36,252 bases of DNA from positions 1-36,252 of the forward strand of contig DWYM01000038.1 of assembly GCA_019118665.1 (NCBI GenBank). The letters run 5' to 3'. Both the position numbers and the translations under genes were made by a program. Positions within the stretch are counted from its first letter, which is position 1, and each line of letters opens with the position of its first letter. The DNA is from Candidatus Mediterraneibacter intestinipullorum (GTDB lineage: Bacteria; Bacillota; Clostridia; Lachnospirales; Lachnospiraceae). Below the pieces are notes generated by a model that ran no database searches, was not told the origin of the DNA, and worked only from the letters and a program-made list of their open reading frames with translations. Shown here piece after piece: positions 8,047 through 15,784 of the stretch.

Positions 8047-9537
8047 ATGATTTATGAATCTATCAATAAACTGGTCCAGTACGGAATCAACACCGGACTG
8101 ACCCCTGAATCAGAGCGGGTCTATACTACAAACCTTCTGCTGGACCTTCTCAAAGAGGACAGCTATGAGGATGTATCCTGCGATCCTGACAATCTCGTTC
8201 TAGAAGACATGCTCAAAGACCTGCTCGATGAAGCGGTCAGAAGAGGTATCATCGAGGACAGCATTACATACCGCGACCTCTTTGACACAAAGCTTATGAA
8301 CTGCCTGATGCCGCGTCCTGCACAGATTCAGGATCAGTTCTGGAACAAATATGAAGATTCACCTGAGACCGCCACAGATTATTACTATAAATTAAGCCAG
8401 GACAGTGATTATATCCGCCGCTACCGCATCAAAAAAGACAGGAAATGGACTGTTGACACACAGTACGGCACACTGGACATCACCATTAACCTGTCCAAGC
8501 CCGAGAAAGACCCCAAGGCCATTGCGGCTGCGGGAAAGGCAAAGTCCTCATCCTATCCGAAATGCCAGCTCTGTATGGAAAATGAAGGTTATGCAGGACG
8601 CGCAGACCACCCCGCAAGGGAAAACCACAGGATCATCCCCATCACCATCCAGGGGACAAAATGGGGATTCCAGTACTCTCCATACGTTTATTATAATGAA
8701 CACTGCATCGTCTTCAACGGTGAGCACATCCCCATGAAGATCGACCGGAACGCATTTGCTAAGCTGTTTGATTTTATCAAGCTCTTCCCCCACTATTTCC
8801 TCGGGTCCAATGCCGACCTTCCCATTGTGGGCGGTTCGATCCTGAGCCATGACCATTTCCAGGGAGGAAATTATACATTCGCTATGGCCAAGGCTCCGAT
8901 CATCGAAGAATTTGCCGTGAAGGGCTATGAGGATGTCTCCGCAGGCATCGTGAAATGGCCGCTCTCTGTCATCCGCCTCCGAGGGGAAGATACAGAGCGC
9001 ATCATCGATCTGGCTGACCACATCCTGAAGGCATGGCGCTCCTACACAGATGAAGATGCATTTATCTTCGCTGAGACAGACGGCGTGCCGCACAATACGA
9101 TCACCCCGATCGCGCGGAAAAAGGGCGGACTCTACGAACTGGACCTGACGCTGCGCAACAACATCACCACAGAGGAGCACCCGCTGGGCGTATATCATCC
9201 CCATGCGAAGCTTCATCACATCAAAAAGGAGAACATCGGGCTCATCGAAGTCATGGGACTTGCAGTCCTGCCCGCCCGCTTAAAGGGCGAGATGGAGCTC
9301 TTAAAAGAGTACATCCTCAACGGAAAAGATATCCGCAGCAATGAACAAATCTCAAAACATGCGGACTGGGTTGATGAATTCCTTCCCGCATATGCAGATG
9401 TCAATGCGGATAATGTGGAGCATATCCTGGAACAGGAAGTGGGGAAAGTCTTCTGCCAGGTGCTGGAAGATGCAGGAGTGTATAAATGCACTGAGGATGG
9501 GATGAAAAAATTCCGGAGGTTTATAGAGGTGCTGTAA
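8047..9537 (+). CDS. galT: UDP-glucose--hexose-1-phosphate uridylyltransferase (Firmicutes-type GalT)
   Basis: Transfers UMP from UDP-glucose to galactose-1-phosphate, the second Leloir step. 496 residues is the longer Gram-positive GalT class, as opposed to the roughly 350-residue E. coli type. Visible are CQLCMENEGYAGR (about 173-185), NEHCIVFNGEH and the active-site GGSILSHDHFQGG (about 259-271), whose His-x-His is expected to carry the uridylylated histidine. TAGGAGG (8031-8037) gives a well-spaced ribosome binding site. A strong terminator follows at 9599, closing the operon. Confidence 0.96.
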   Translation: MIYESINKLVQYGINTGLTPESERVYTTNLLLDLLKEDSYEDVSCDPDNLVLEDMLKDLLDEAVRRGIIEDSITYRDLFDTKLMNCLMPRPAQIQDQFWNKYEDSPETATDYYYKLSQDSDYIRRYRIKKDRKWTVDTQYGTLDITINLSKPEKDPKAIAAAGKAKSSSYPKCQLCMENEGYAGRADHPARENHRIIPITIQGTKWGFQYSPYVYYNEHCIVFNGEHIPMKIDRNAFAKLFDFIKLFPHYFLGSNADLPIVGGSILSHDHFQGGNYTFAMAKAPIIEEFAVKGYEDVSAGIVKWPLSVIRLRGEDTERIIDLADHILKAWRSYTDEDAFIFAETDGVPHNTITPIARKKGGLYELDLTLRNNITTEEHPLGVYHPHAKLHHIKKENIGLIEVMGLAVLPARLKGEMELLKEYILNGKDIRSNEQISKHADWVDEFLPAYADVNADNVEHILEQEVGKVFCQVLEDAGVYKCTEDGMKKFRRFIEVL

Positions 9538-9598
9538 ATGCGGAATTGAATTTCAAGAAATTATGACCTCTTAACAGGGGTTACAGTGTTTTAAACCC

Positions 9599-9628
9599 AA
9601 AGCGGCAGGGAAAATCTCTGCCGCTTTT
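9599..9628 (+). terminator. Rho-independent terminator of galKT
   Basis: AAAGCGGCAG (9599-9608) pairs with CTGCCGCTTT (9618-9627), a 10-bp stem with a 9-base loop followed by TTTTCT. Placed 61 bases after the galT stop. Confidence 0.85.
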
Positions 9629-9743
9629 CTATGTGTTAAATGAGAATTCTGTGAAAATCTTCTTTGACCGGGATCCTAAGCAAATTACAATACGATACAA
9701 AAAAAATACAATATTCGTTATAATATAGTCAGAGGTGTAAAAT

Positions 9744-9853
9744 ATGAATCGCATATTAGTTGTAGAAGATGAAAGATCGATCGCAGATATGATAAAAATG
9801 TGTCTTGGAAAAACGGATACATATGTGAAATCGCATCGGATGGAATGACTTAG
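9744..9853 (+). pseudogene. Remnant of a two-component response regulator gene
   Basis: ATG 9744, with AGAGGTG upstream, opens MNRILVVEDERSIADMIKMC, a textbook receiver-domain N-terminus including the acidic pair. The frame then runs to a TGA at 9846-9848 after 34 residues. Shifting frame at about 9824-9826, equivalent to one lost base, restores GYICEIASDGMT, the expected next part of a receiver domain, before a TAG at 9851. No more of the gene exists: phosphoacceptor, output domain and partner kinase are absent. A frameshift plus a large 3' deletion is inferred. Confidence 0.75.
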
Positions 9854-9854
9854 G

Positions 9855-9902
9855 ATACAAGCCTCCCATATGATCTAAACAAATCATACGGGAGGCTTGT
9901 AT
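9855..9902. repeat. 20-bp-arm inverted repeat between two gene remnants
   Basis: Arms 9855-9874 and 9883-9902 are complementary at 19 of 20 positions around an 8-base loop. Core halves are AAGCCTCCC and GGGAGGCTT. No clear T-run follows. It sits between the truncated response regulator and the truncated secreted-protein ORF, possibly a terminator or a scar of the rearrangement. Confidence 0.6.
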
Positions 9903-9904
9903 TT

Positions 9905-10055
9905 ATGAAAAAACGTGTACGGCTCATACTCGCAGCAATTGTAATATTTTCAATATTATTTCTTTTGTTTAATGATAAAAACTCCTATGCTACAGGTCAG
10001 GATACTCAAAAATTGATCGACGTGCCTGTAATATGCCAGTCAGGCAGTTTATATT
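9905..10055 (+). pseudogene. 5' fragment of a secreted protein gene, possibly C39-like peptidase
   Basis: ATG 9905 opens a clean signal peptide (MKKRVRLILAAIVIFSILFL) followed by a short mature stretch ending KLIDVPVICQ. The frame then runs without homology into the 3' end of the oppositely oriented flavoprotein gene and stops at 10145-10147. DVP-ICQ resembles the start of C39-like (Peptidase_C39_2) domains, which would continue with a PTGC motif that is absent here. I read this as a gene truncated at about 10,040. Base composition is much more AT-rich than the neighbours. Confidence 0.55.
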
Positions 10056-11738
10056 TCAAAAGTAAACAGATAATCCGCCTTCAGGAAGCAGGTTCGCCAC
10101 TTCTTCGATTCCTTTTTTCCCGAAGTATACTCTTTCCCCATCAATGATCATACACGGCACGCTCATGATCTGATACTTGTCCTTTAGTTCCGGGAAGTGT
10201 GCCATATCATAAACATCTGCGGTAACCCCGGGCGATTCCAGGGCGATGCGCTGTACTGCCATGACAAGCTCCGGACACATGGTGCAGGACAGGGATACGA
10301 CTGTCTGGATATGATGTCTGGCATCCAGATTGCGGATGCGTTCAAGCAGTTCGGGTTCAATTGGCTGTCCGGGACCGGATGCATTATAGACCGCAATCAC
10401 AAAGGAATTGAACTCATGTCCACCGGGAACACCGTGGAAGGATGTCCCAAGGTAATCCCCTTTTTCGCTGCAGAACCGGATAGATGGATATTCTATGCCG
10501 TCTTCCGCTGCCTGCTCCTGCCCGTCCTTTCTCCGGAATACGCACTGGATTTTTGGCGACAGCTCTTGCAGCTCATTTCCAAAGCCTTCCATCTCCCTGG
10601 ACAAGCTGCTACTATCCAGGCAAAACTCCAGGGTGACAGTTTTCTCAAGGCGGTCAAGGACAGGAGCCAACTGCTGTTTTACAGAAGCGCTCAGGAATCC
10701 GCCTTCGTCCTGTGACGGCGCATCAGCTCTTTCCCCGCTTTTTTCTTCCTCAAGCGAGATGTTTTTTCTGTCCACTTCCTGTCTTTCAAGATGGAGCTTT
10801 TCATACATGGCAGATACATATTTTTCAAGTGATGTGGCTGCCACGGCTCCATCGGACACTGCCGTTACCACCTGCCTCAGATTTTTCACGCAGATATCGC
10901 CCGCGCCGTACACACCGTCCACGCTTGTCTTCTGGTCAATGTCCGTGACAAGATACCCCTGGTCTGTCAGTTCCACCTGATCTTTAAAAAGCTCATTGGA
11001 AGGCGCGTATCCTGCAAATACAAATATACCGAATCCTTCTCCTGCCTCCGGTTCATATTTCCATGTCCTGTCCTTTTCTGTAAAGACCGCATATTCCAGC
11101 CTGCCCATCCCTCCCGATTCCAGAATCTCGCTCTGGAAGTGAACTTCGATCTTCGGGTGGGCCATGGCTGCTTCTGCCACAGACTGGGCACAGGTAAACT
11201 CCTCTTCTCTCACTATGATGTATACCTTCTTCGCATATTTGGTAAGGAAAACCGCCTCTTCCGCTGCGGCAAATCCACCGCCTATGACAAAGACATCCAT
11301 ACCGGTAAAAAACTCTCCATCGCAGGTGGCGCAGTACGCGACTCCTCTGCCACGGAATTCCATCTCCCCTTTAAACCCGATCTTTCTCGGGCTTGCGCCT
11401 GTCGCCAGAACCATGCCCAGCGCCCTGAAAGTACCTTTGTCCGTGACTGCGGATTTCATGTCCCCTTCCAGATCCAGGGACTTTACTTCCGCCTGTCTAA
11501 ATTCCGCGCCAAAATATTCTGCCTGTCTGCGCATATTGTCTGTGAGGTGTGTGCCGTCCGTTTTCAGCACACCCGGATAATTTACAACTTCGGAGGTGAT
11601 GGTGATCTGCCCTCCGATCTTCTCTTTCTCGATCACCAGCACGCGATACTTTGCTCTTGCCAGATAGATAGCGGCGGCGAGTCCAGCCGGACCGCCGCCA
11701 ATGATAATACTGTCGTAAAATTCCATGTTATCTTTCAT
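10056..11738 (-). CDS. FAD-dependent thioredoxin-reductase-like protein with C-terminal thioredoxin-like domain (AhpC partner)
   Basis: 560-residue flavoprotein disulfide reductase. Residues 1-310 are thioredoxin-reductase-like: FAD motif GGGPAGLAAA (14-23), redox pair CATC (C136, C139), NAD(P) motif GGGFAAAEE, and a GAGDI flavin-contact motif. A linker follows, then a C-terminal thioredoxin/glutaredoxin-like region with CTMC (C485, C488) and a cis-Pro-type SVPCMI. This is the reverse domain order of E. coli AhpF, whose thioredoxin-like part is N-terminal. It starts 25 bases after ahpC, so it most likely recycles that peroxiredoxin. I chose ATG 11738 (MKDNMEF) because AAGGAG precedes it at good spacing; the ATG at 11780 lies inside ahpC without one. 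Confidence 0.9.
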   Translation of the reverse strand: MKDNMEFYDSIIIGGGPAGLAAAIYLARAKYRVLVIEKEKIGGQITITSEVVNYPGVLKTDGTHLTDNMRRQAEYFGAEFRQAEVKSLDLEGDMKSAVTDKGTFRALGMVLATGASPRKIGFKGEMEFRGRGVAYCATCDGEFFTGMDVFVIGGGFAAAEEAVFLTKYAKKVYIIVREEEFTCAQSVAEAAMAHPKIEVHFQSEILESGGMGRLEYAVFTEKDRTWKYEPEAGEGFGIFVFAGYAPSNELFKDQVELTDQGYLVTDIDQKTSVDGVYGAGDICVKNLRQVVTAVSDGAVAATSLEKYVSAMYEKLHLERQEVDRKNISLEEEKSGERADAPSQDEGGFLSASVKQQLAPVLDRLEKTVTLEFCLDSSSLSREMEGFGNELQELSPKIQCVFRRKDGQEQAAEDGIEYPSIRFCSEKGDYLGTSFHGVPGGHEFNSFVIAVYNASGPGQPIEPELLERIRNLDARHHIQTVVSLSCTMCPELVMAVQRIALESPGVTADVYDMAHFPELKDKYQIMSVPCMIIDGERVYFGKKGIEEVANLLPEGGLSVYF

Positions 11739-11763
11739 AATCACTCCTTCCGCGAAACTCCCA

Positions 11764-12327
11764 TTAAAGGAGTCCCACAAGATCCAGGCTGGGCTTCAAA
11801 GTCTCAGCTCCGGGCTGCCATTTCGCCGGGCACACCTCGTCCCCATGCTCTGCCACGAACTGAGACGCCTGGACTCTGCGGAGAAGCTCGTCCGCATTTC
11901 TTCCAACATTACCTGCGATCACTTCGTAAGCAACGATCTTGCCCTCCGGATTTACGATAAAGCTGCCGCGCTCTGCAAGGCCGTCTGCCTCGATCATGAC
12001 ATCGAAACCTCTCGCAAGCTCCCCTGTAGGATCTGCCAGCATGGGATACTGGATCTTCTGGATCGTCTTGGACGCGTCATGCCATGCCTTGTGAACATAG
12101 TGGGTATCACATGATACCGAGTAAATCTCACATCCCGCCTTTTTAAACTCTTCATATTTGTTGGCAAGGTCCTCAAGCTCCGTAGGGCACACAAATGTGA
12201 AATCCGCCGGATAGAAGAAGAACACGGACCACTTTCCGAGAATATCCTCTTTTGTTACCTCTTTGAATTCGTTTCCCTGATAAGACTGCACCTTAAAATC
12301 TACTACATCTTTTCCGATTAATGACAT
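11764..12327 (-). CDS. ahpC: Alkyl hydroperoxide reductase subunit C (2-Cys peroxiredoxin)
   Basis: Reduces hydrogen peroxide and organic hydroperoxides in the cytosol. The peroxidatic cysteine is C47 in FTFVCPTELEDL and the resolving cysteine C166 in DEVCPAKW. 187 residues, typical for AhpC. ATG 12327 follows AGGAGG. Forms an operon with the downstream flavoprotein reductase, 25 bases apart. Upstream are a consensus promoter, a DtxR-box-like dyad just after the -10, and a Fur/PerR-like box just before the -35, so both iron- and peroxide-responsive control is plausible. Confidence 0.96.
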   Translation of the reverse strand: MSLIGKDVVDFKVQSYQGNEFKEVTKEDILGKWSVFFFYPADFTFVCPTELEDLANKYEEFKKAGCEIYSVSCDTHYVHKAWHDASKTIQKIQYPMLADPTGELARGFDVMIEADGLAERGSFIVNPEGKIVAYEVIAGNVGRNADELLRRVQASQFVAEHGDEVCPAKWQPGAETLKPSLDLVGLL

Positions 12328-12358
12328 TTTAATTACCTCCTATGGTCAATATGTTTTA

Positions 12359-12374
12359 GTTAGTTTTTTCTAAC
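12359..12374. promoter_or_regulatory. DtxR/IdeR-box-like dyad in the ahpC leader
   Basis: GTTAG-TTTTTT-CTAAC, a perfect 5-bp dyad with a 6-bp spacer (one more base pairs on each side), lies 9 bases downstream of the ahpC -10 on the minus strand. The same pattern occurs at 18728, 26755, 29890 and 30236, all in promoter regions. Confidence 0.6.
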
Positions 12375-12383
12375 TTCTCTTGC

Positions 12384-12412
12384 ACTTTACCACATGATAC
12401 CAGATAAGTCAA
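12384..12412 (-). promoter_or_regulatory. ahpC promoter
   Basis: Minus-strand TTGACT (12407-12412), 17-base spacer, TAAAGT (12384-12389). About 57 bases upstream of the ahpC ATG. Confidence 0.65.
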
Positions 12413-12422
12413 TAAACAATAA

Positions 12423-12437
12423 TGATAATTATTATTA
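12423..12437. promoter_or_regulatory. Fur/PerR-type box between ahpC and csoR
   Basis: TGATAAT-T-ATTATTA matches the 7-1-7 Fur consensus (TGATAAT-N-ATTATCA) at 13 of 14 fixed positions and is also close to the PerR box. It lies 10 bases upstream of the ahpC -35 and 18 bases upstream of the csoR -35. Since ahpC is a classic PerR target in Firmicutes, PerR is a likely ligand (inference). Confidence 0.5.
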
Positions 12438-12454
12438 ATTTATATTTTTGTTTG

Positions 12455-12483
12455 TTGACAAAAAAACAGAAATACAAGATAAT
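12455..12483 (+). promoter_or_regulatory. csoR promoter
   Basis: TTGACA (12455-12460), 17-base spacer, GATAAT (12478-12483). It is divergent from the ahpC promoter. Confidence 0.6.
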
Positions 12484-12532
12484 AGCTGTATATTCTGACT
12501 GCCAAGGCGGTCTTAGATGGGAGGCATTACTT

Positions 12533-12808
12533 ATGAAACAATGTATGGATTCTGACAATCTCCACCGCCGTCTGAAAAAGATCATCGGACAGGTCCAGGC
12601 GATCGACCGGATGATCGATGAGGATATTCCCTGTGAGGATATCCTTTCTCAGATAAACGCAGCCAAATCCGCTCTCCACAAAGCCGGGCAGGTTGTCCTC
12701 GAAGGTCATATCAATCACTGTGTGAGGGACGGCATCGAACACGGAGACGCAGATCAGACGATCGCAAGCTTTACGAAGGCAGTCGAGCGGTTTGCAAATA
12801 TGAAATAG
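12533..12808 (+). CDS. csoR: CsoR-family metal-sensing repressor
   Basis: 91-residue all-helical repressor of the CsoR/RcnR/FrmR family. The Cu(I)-type ligand set is present: C34 (DIPCEDIL), H59 and C63 (EGHINHC), i.e. Cys-x24-His-x3-Cys, which favours copper over the RcnR nickel/cobalt set. ATG 12533 is chosen because GGGAGG stands at 12519-12524; the frame is open upstream only through an AT-rich region with no ribosome binding site. The P-type ATPase follows after 99 bases that hold two CsoR-like operators and a separate promoter, so the repressor probably controls the pump. Confidence 0.88.
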   Translation: MKQCMDSDNLHRRLKKIIGQVQAIDRMIDEDIPCEDILSQINAAKSALHKAGQVVLEGHINHCVRDGIEHGDADQTIASFTKAVERFANMK

Positions 12809-12817
12809 AACTCCTTA

Positions 12818-12870
12818 TTGACAGGCTATACCCATATAGGTATATAATATACATATACCTATATGGGTAT
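12818..12870 (+). promoter_or_regulatory. ATPase promoter embedded in two mirror-image CsoR-like operators
   Basis: TTGACA (12818-12823), 17-base spacer, TATATA (12841-12846); an alternative -10 is TATAAT at 12843. ATACCCATATAGGTAT (12828-12843) fills the spacer. Its exact reverse complement, ATACCTATATGGGTAT, lies at 12855-12870. Each is itself an imperfect palindrome of the TACCC-N4-GGGTA kind bound by CsoR proteins, so repressor bound at both sites would cover the -10 and the start of transcription. Confidence 0.75.
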
Positions 12871-12907
12871 ATTTGTGTTTTTATTCAGTTGAAAAGGAGT
12901 GATTGAT

Positions 12908-14803
12908 TTGCAGAAATTAGAAGAACTGCTGGAATGGGGAGGCACAAAGAGAGATATCGCGTTTCTTGTCATCTCCGGCTCTGCCCTGCTCTTAAGCATA
13001 TTCGGGGTCTCTCTGTTACCTTTTGATATGGCATGGATCGCCATCATCCTTTGCGGAATCCCCATCATCCTGGAAGCAGTTATCGGACTGGTCACTGCAT
13101 TTGACATTAAGACGGACGTTCTGGTGTCCATCGCCCTCGTGGCATCTGTCATTATCGGGGAAGATTTTGCGGCAGGGGAAGTCGCCTTTATCATGCAGCT
13201 CGGGGCGCTACTCGAAGACCTCACTGTGGCAAAAGCCCGCGCAGGCATCGAGAAACTGGTCCACCTGACACCCCGCACCGCGCGGCGGATTTCTGCTGCC
13301 GCCGCTGGAAATCAGGCTGCCGGGACAGAGGAGATCATCCCTGCGGAACAAGTCCAGGTCGGGGATCTGCTATGCGTCCTGCCAGGGGAGGCGGTCCCAG
13401 TGGACGGCGTGATCGTCTCAGGCGAGACATCTGTAAACCAGGCTGTCATGACCGGCGAGTCTCTTCCAGTGGATAAAAAACCGGGAGACACGGTATCCAG
13501 CGGTACAGTGAACCAGTTCGGGGCATTTGAGATGAGGGCCGAGAAAGTCGGGGAAGACAGCTCCATCCAGAGGATGATCCGTCTCGTCCAGTCTGCTGAC
13601 GCAGGGAAGGCAAAAATCGTGGGAATTGCAGACCGCTGGGCCACATGGATCGTAATCATCGCGCTGACGGCCGCTGCTCTCACATGGCTGATATCAGGAG
13701 AGATCATACGAGCCGTCACCATCCTCGTCGTGTTCTGCCCATGCGCTCTTGTTCTCGCCACTCCCACCGCGATCATGGCGGCAATCGGAAACGCCACAAA
13801 GCACGGCTTTCTCGTCCGCGAGGGAGACGCGCTGGAACGGCTGTCCTCAGTGAAGCGTATCACATTTGACAAGACCGGTACACTTACATACGGCACGCCC
13901 CAGGTCACAGCCGTGGAAAGCATCCGGCCGGATATATCCGCCCGGGAGCTCTACGCATATGCCGCCGGTTCGGAGCTGAACTCAGAGCATCCCCTAGGGA
14001 AAGCCGTAGTCCGGTGTTATAGGACAGAAACCGGAGATGCTCCCCTCACGCCTGACAAATTCTATATGCTGCCCGGGCGGGGAGTGCGGGCAGCGATCCG
14101 CGGAAAGACAGTGCTTGCAGGAAATCCCGAACTGCTCCGGGAGAATCACATTCAGCTCCCGGATGAAGTCGCATATAAGACCGAAACGCACCTGAAAGAA
14201 GGCTGTACTGTGATCTATCTGACAGTTGACGGCCTCTGTGCGGGATTTATCGCGCTGGCGGACACACTGCGCCAGGACGCGTCTGATGCGGTAGATGAAC
14301 TCAAAGCGTCCGGCGTGACCCCTGTCCTGCTGACCGGGGACCACGAAAACGCCGCCCTGCATATCGCCCGGCAGCTTCACATTGATGAAGTCCACGCCAA
14401 CTGTCTGCCCGAAGATAAGCTGTCCTGGATCGACGCCAGCCAGAAAGACCGTCTTCCTGTCTGCATGATCGGCGACGGCATCAATGACGCCCCTGCTCTG
14501 AAAAAAGCCCTTGTGGGTATTGCCATGGGAAAAGTGGGAAGCGACATTGCAGTGGACGCGGCAGACATTGCCCTTGTGAATGATGATATCCGGGAGCTGC
14601 CCCATCTGCTGAAGCTCTCCAGGAGAATGATGAACACGATCCGGCTGAATCTTACATTTTCTATGGCGTTGAATTTTGCCGCCATTATCCTCGCCATCAC
14701 CGGGATCCTGAATCCTGTGGTCGGCGCGCTGGTACATAATGCGGGTTCTGTGGTGGTCATCGTCAATTCCGCCTTCCTGCTCGGGTGGAAAAAGCAAAAC
14801 TGA
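12908..14803 (+). CDS. P1B-type heavy-metal-transporting ATPase
   Basis: Metal efflux ATPase of the inner membrane, about 631 residues, with no N-terminal CxxC metal-binding domain. Seen: MTGESLP (actuator, about 181), CPC (277-279) in FCPCALVLATPTA, phosphorylation site DKTGT (D321), SEHPLG in the nucleotide domain and GDGINDAP. The last helix reads HNAGSVVVIVNS, lacking the MxxSS signature of Cu(I) pumps, so the metal is uncertain despite the CsoR link. The start is taken as TTG 12908 because AAGGAG is at 12894-12899; the in-frame GTG at 12899 overlaps that Shine-Dalgarno. A strong terminator follows. Confidence 0.9.
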   Translation: MQKLEELLEWGGTKRDIAFLVISGSALLLSIFGVSLLPFDMAWIAIILCGIPIILEAVIGLVTAFDIKTDVLVSIALVASVIIGEDFAAGEVAFIMQLGALLEDLTVAKARAGIEKLVHLTPRTARRISAAAAGNQAAGTEEIIPAEQVQVGDLLCVLPGEAVPVDGVIVSGETSVNQAVMTGESLPVDKKPGDTVSSGTVNQFGAFEMRAEKVGEDSSIQRMIRLVQSADAGKAKIVGIADRWATWIVIIALTAAALTWLISGEIIRAVTILVVFCPCALVLATPTAIMAAIGNATKHGFLVREGDALERLSSVKRITFDKTGTLTYGTPQVTAVESIRPDISARELYAYAAGSELNSEHPLGKAVVRCYRTETGDAPLTPDKFYMLPGRGVRAAIRGKTVLAGNPELLRENHIQLPDEVAYKTETHLKEGCTVIYLTVDGLCAGFIALADTLRQDASDAVDELKASGVTPVLLTGDHENAALHIARQLHIDEVHANCLPEDKLSWIDASQKDRLPVCMIGDGINDAPALKKALVGIAMGKVGSDIAVDAADIALVNDDIRELPHLLKLSRRMMNTIRLNLTFSMALNFAAIILAITGILNPVVGALVHNAGSVVVIVNSAFLLGWKKQN

Positions 14804-14809
14804 GCAGAG

Positions 14810-14853
14810 AAAAAGGTGTAAACAGAGTTTCTGCTCCATTTACACCTTTTTTT
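14810..14853. terminator. Bidirectional terminator between the ATPase and the XRE gene
   Basis: AAAAAGGTGTAAA (14810-14822) pairs perfectly with TTTACACCTTTTT (14839-14851), followed by more T. The A-rich left arm gives a T-run on the other strand, so both converging genes can use it. It overlaps the XRE stop codon. Confidence 0.85.
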
Positions 14854-15070
14854 CTTCGTCTTCTTCCTCTTCCACATATTCCAGTATATCACCGGGCTGG
14901 CAGTGAAGCTCCCGGCAGATGGCGTCCAGGGTGGAGAACCGGATAGCCCTTACCTTCCCAGTCTTTAGATTGGAAAGGTTCACATTCGATATCTCCACCC
15001 TTTCTGCCAGCTCTTTCAAAGACATTTTCCGGTCAGCCATCACACGGTCAAGCCTTAAAATAATCGACAT
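14840..15070 (-). CDS. XRE/Cro-type helix-turn-helix regulator (YozG-like)
   Basis: 76-residue single-domain regulator. The HTH runs through MSLKELAERVEISNVNLSNLKTG (about 16-38, printed here in parts: MSLKELAERVEISN, VNLSNLKTG), and the protein ends in an acidic tail (EEEEDEE). Small XRE proteins of this kind are often paired with DUF2975 membrane proteins, as here, where the DUF2975 gene ends 11 bases upstream. Target and signal are unknown. It probably controls its own operon, whose promoter has a duplicated 11-bp motif. Confidence 0.85.
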   Translation of the reverse strand: MSIILRLDRVMADRKMSLKELAERVEISNVNLSNLKTGKVRAIRFSTLDAICRELHCQPGDILEYVEEEEDEEKKV

Positions 15071-15081
15071 ATCCCTTCACC

Positions 15082-15711
15082 TCATAATGTCTCGTCAGAT
15101 TCCTGCTGCAACACCCGACCGTAATCAAAGACTGCGGAAAGACAGAAAAAGACAGTTCCCGGAACTAACCAGTAAAAGTTGATAATATCATATCCCTGAG
15201 TCCCGATCCCTTTTATAAAAGTAAGAAAGGGAAACAGGTTTTCCCTGGCAGCTAAGATAACCATCACAGCAACACCCATCCGGAAGACCGCCCTGCTGTT
15301 TTCTTTTATAAACGGCTTATCAAACCACTTGATATTGCGGAATATTTCTTTTAGATACCACAAAAAAGCCGTTATTCCCATACCAAACGCCACATCGCTG
15401 AAATGTTTCGCCAGATATACATATTTCGGCATCTGCCCCGCCGCCTCATTCAGAATACCCGGATCAAATTCCATCTCTGACAGAAACTCTGCCAGAAATC
15501 CCTCTTTTAATCCCGAAAACCGTACGATTGCCAGCATCCCTGCCGGGGTGTCTGTGAGGGACGCCGAAAACTCTGACTCCGGCTGGAATGCCAGCCAGAT
15601 CCCGGATATCAGGAGCAAGACCACAAACGCCGCTATGGCCCAGAACATAACAGAAAAACCCATGCCCCACTCATTGCATCGTTCTTTCATGATCGTTTTT
15701 TCATCTTTCAT
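15082..15711 (-). CDS. DUF2975 family membrane protein
   Basis: 209-residue protein with about four hydrophobic segments: FSVMFWAIAAFVVLLLISGI near the N-terminus, VAFGMGITAFLWYLKEIF, AVFRMGVAVMVILAA, and NFYWLVPGTVFFCLSAVF near the end. It matches the DUF2975 family in length and in its partnership with a small XRE regulator; its function is unknown. The start ATG 15711 (MKDEKTIM) has an AAAGGGGG Shine-Dalgarno; longer versions starting near 15786 run over the promoter. It may act as a membrane sensor or sequester for the XRE partner, but that is only inference. Confidence 0.75.
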   Translation of the reverse strand: MKDEKTIMKERCNEWGMGFSVMFWAIAAFVVLLLISGIWLAFQPESEFSASLTDTPAGMLAIVRFSGLKEGFLAEFLSEMEFDPGILNEAAGQMPKYVYLAKHFSDVAFGMGITAFLWYLKEIFRNIKWFDKPFIKENSRAVFRMGVAVMVILAARENLFPFLTFIKGIGTQGYDIINFYWLVPGTVFFCLSAVFDYGRVLQQESDETL

Positions 15712-15784
15712 GATACCATCCCCCTTTTTACAGACATGTTTTTCGTTCCTTTGGATTCCTATGAATCCCTTTCTTCCTATCTGC

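Noticed and set aside
11139-11960. 273-codon plus-strand frame opposite ahpC and the flavoprotein gene
   Set aside because: It spans the junction of two strongly supported minus-strand genes and has no start signal or recognisable domain.
13994-14839. 281-codon minus-strand frame opposite the metal ATPase
   Set aside because: Shadow of a well-supported gene; it also runs through the terminator at 14810.
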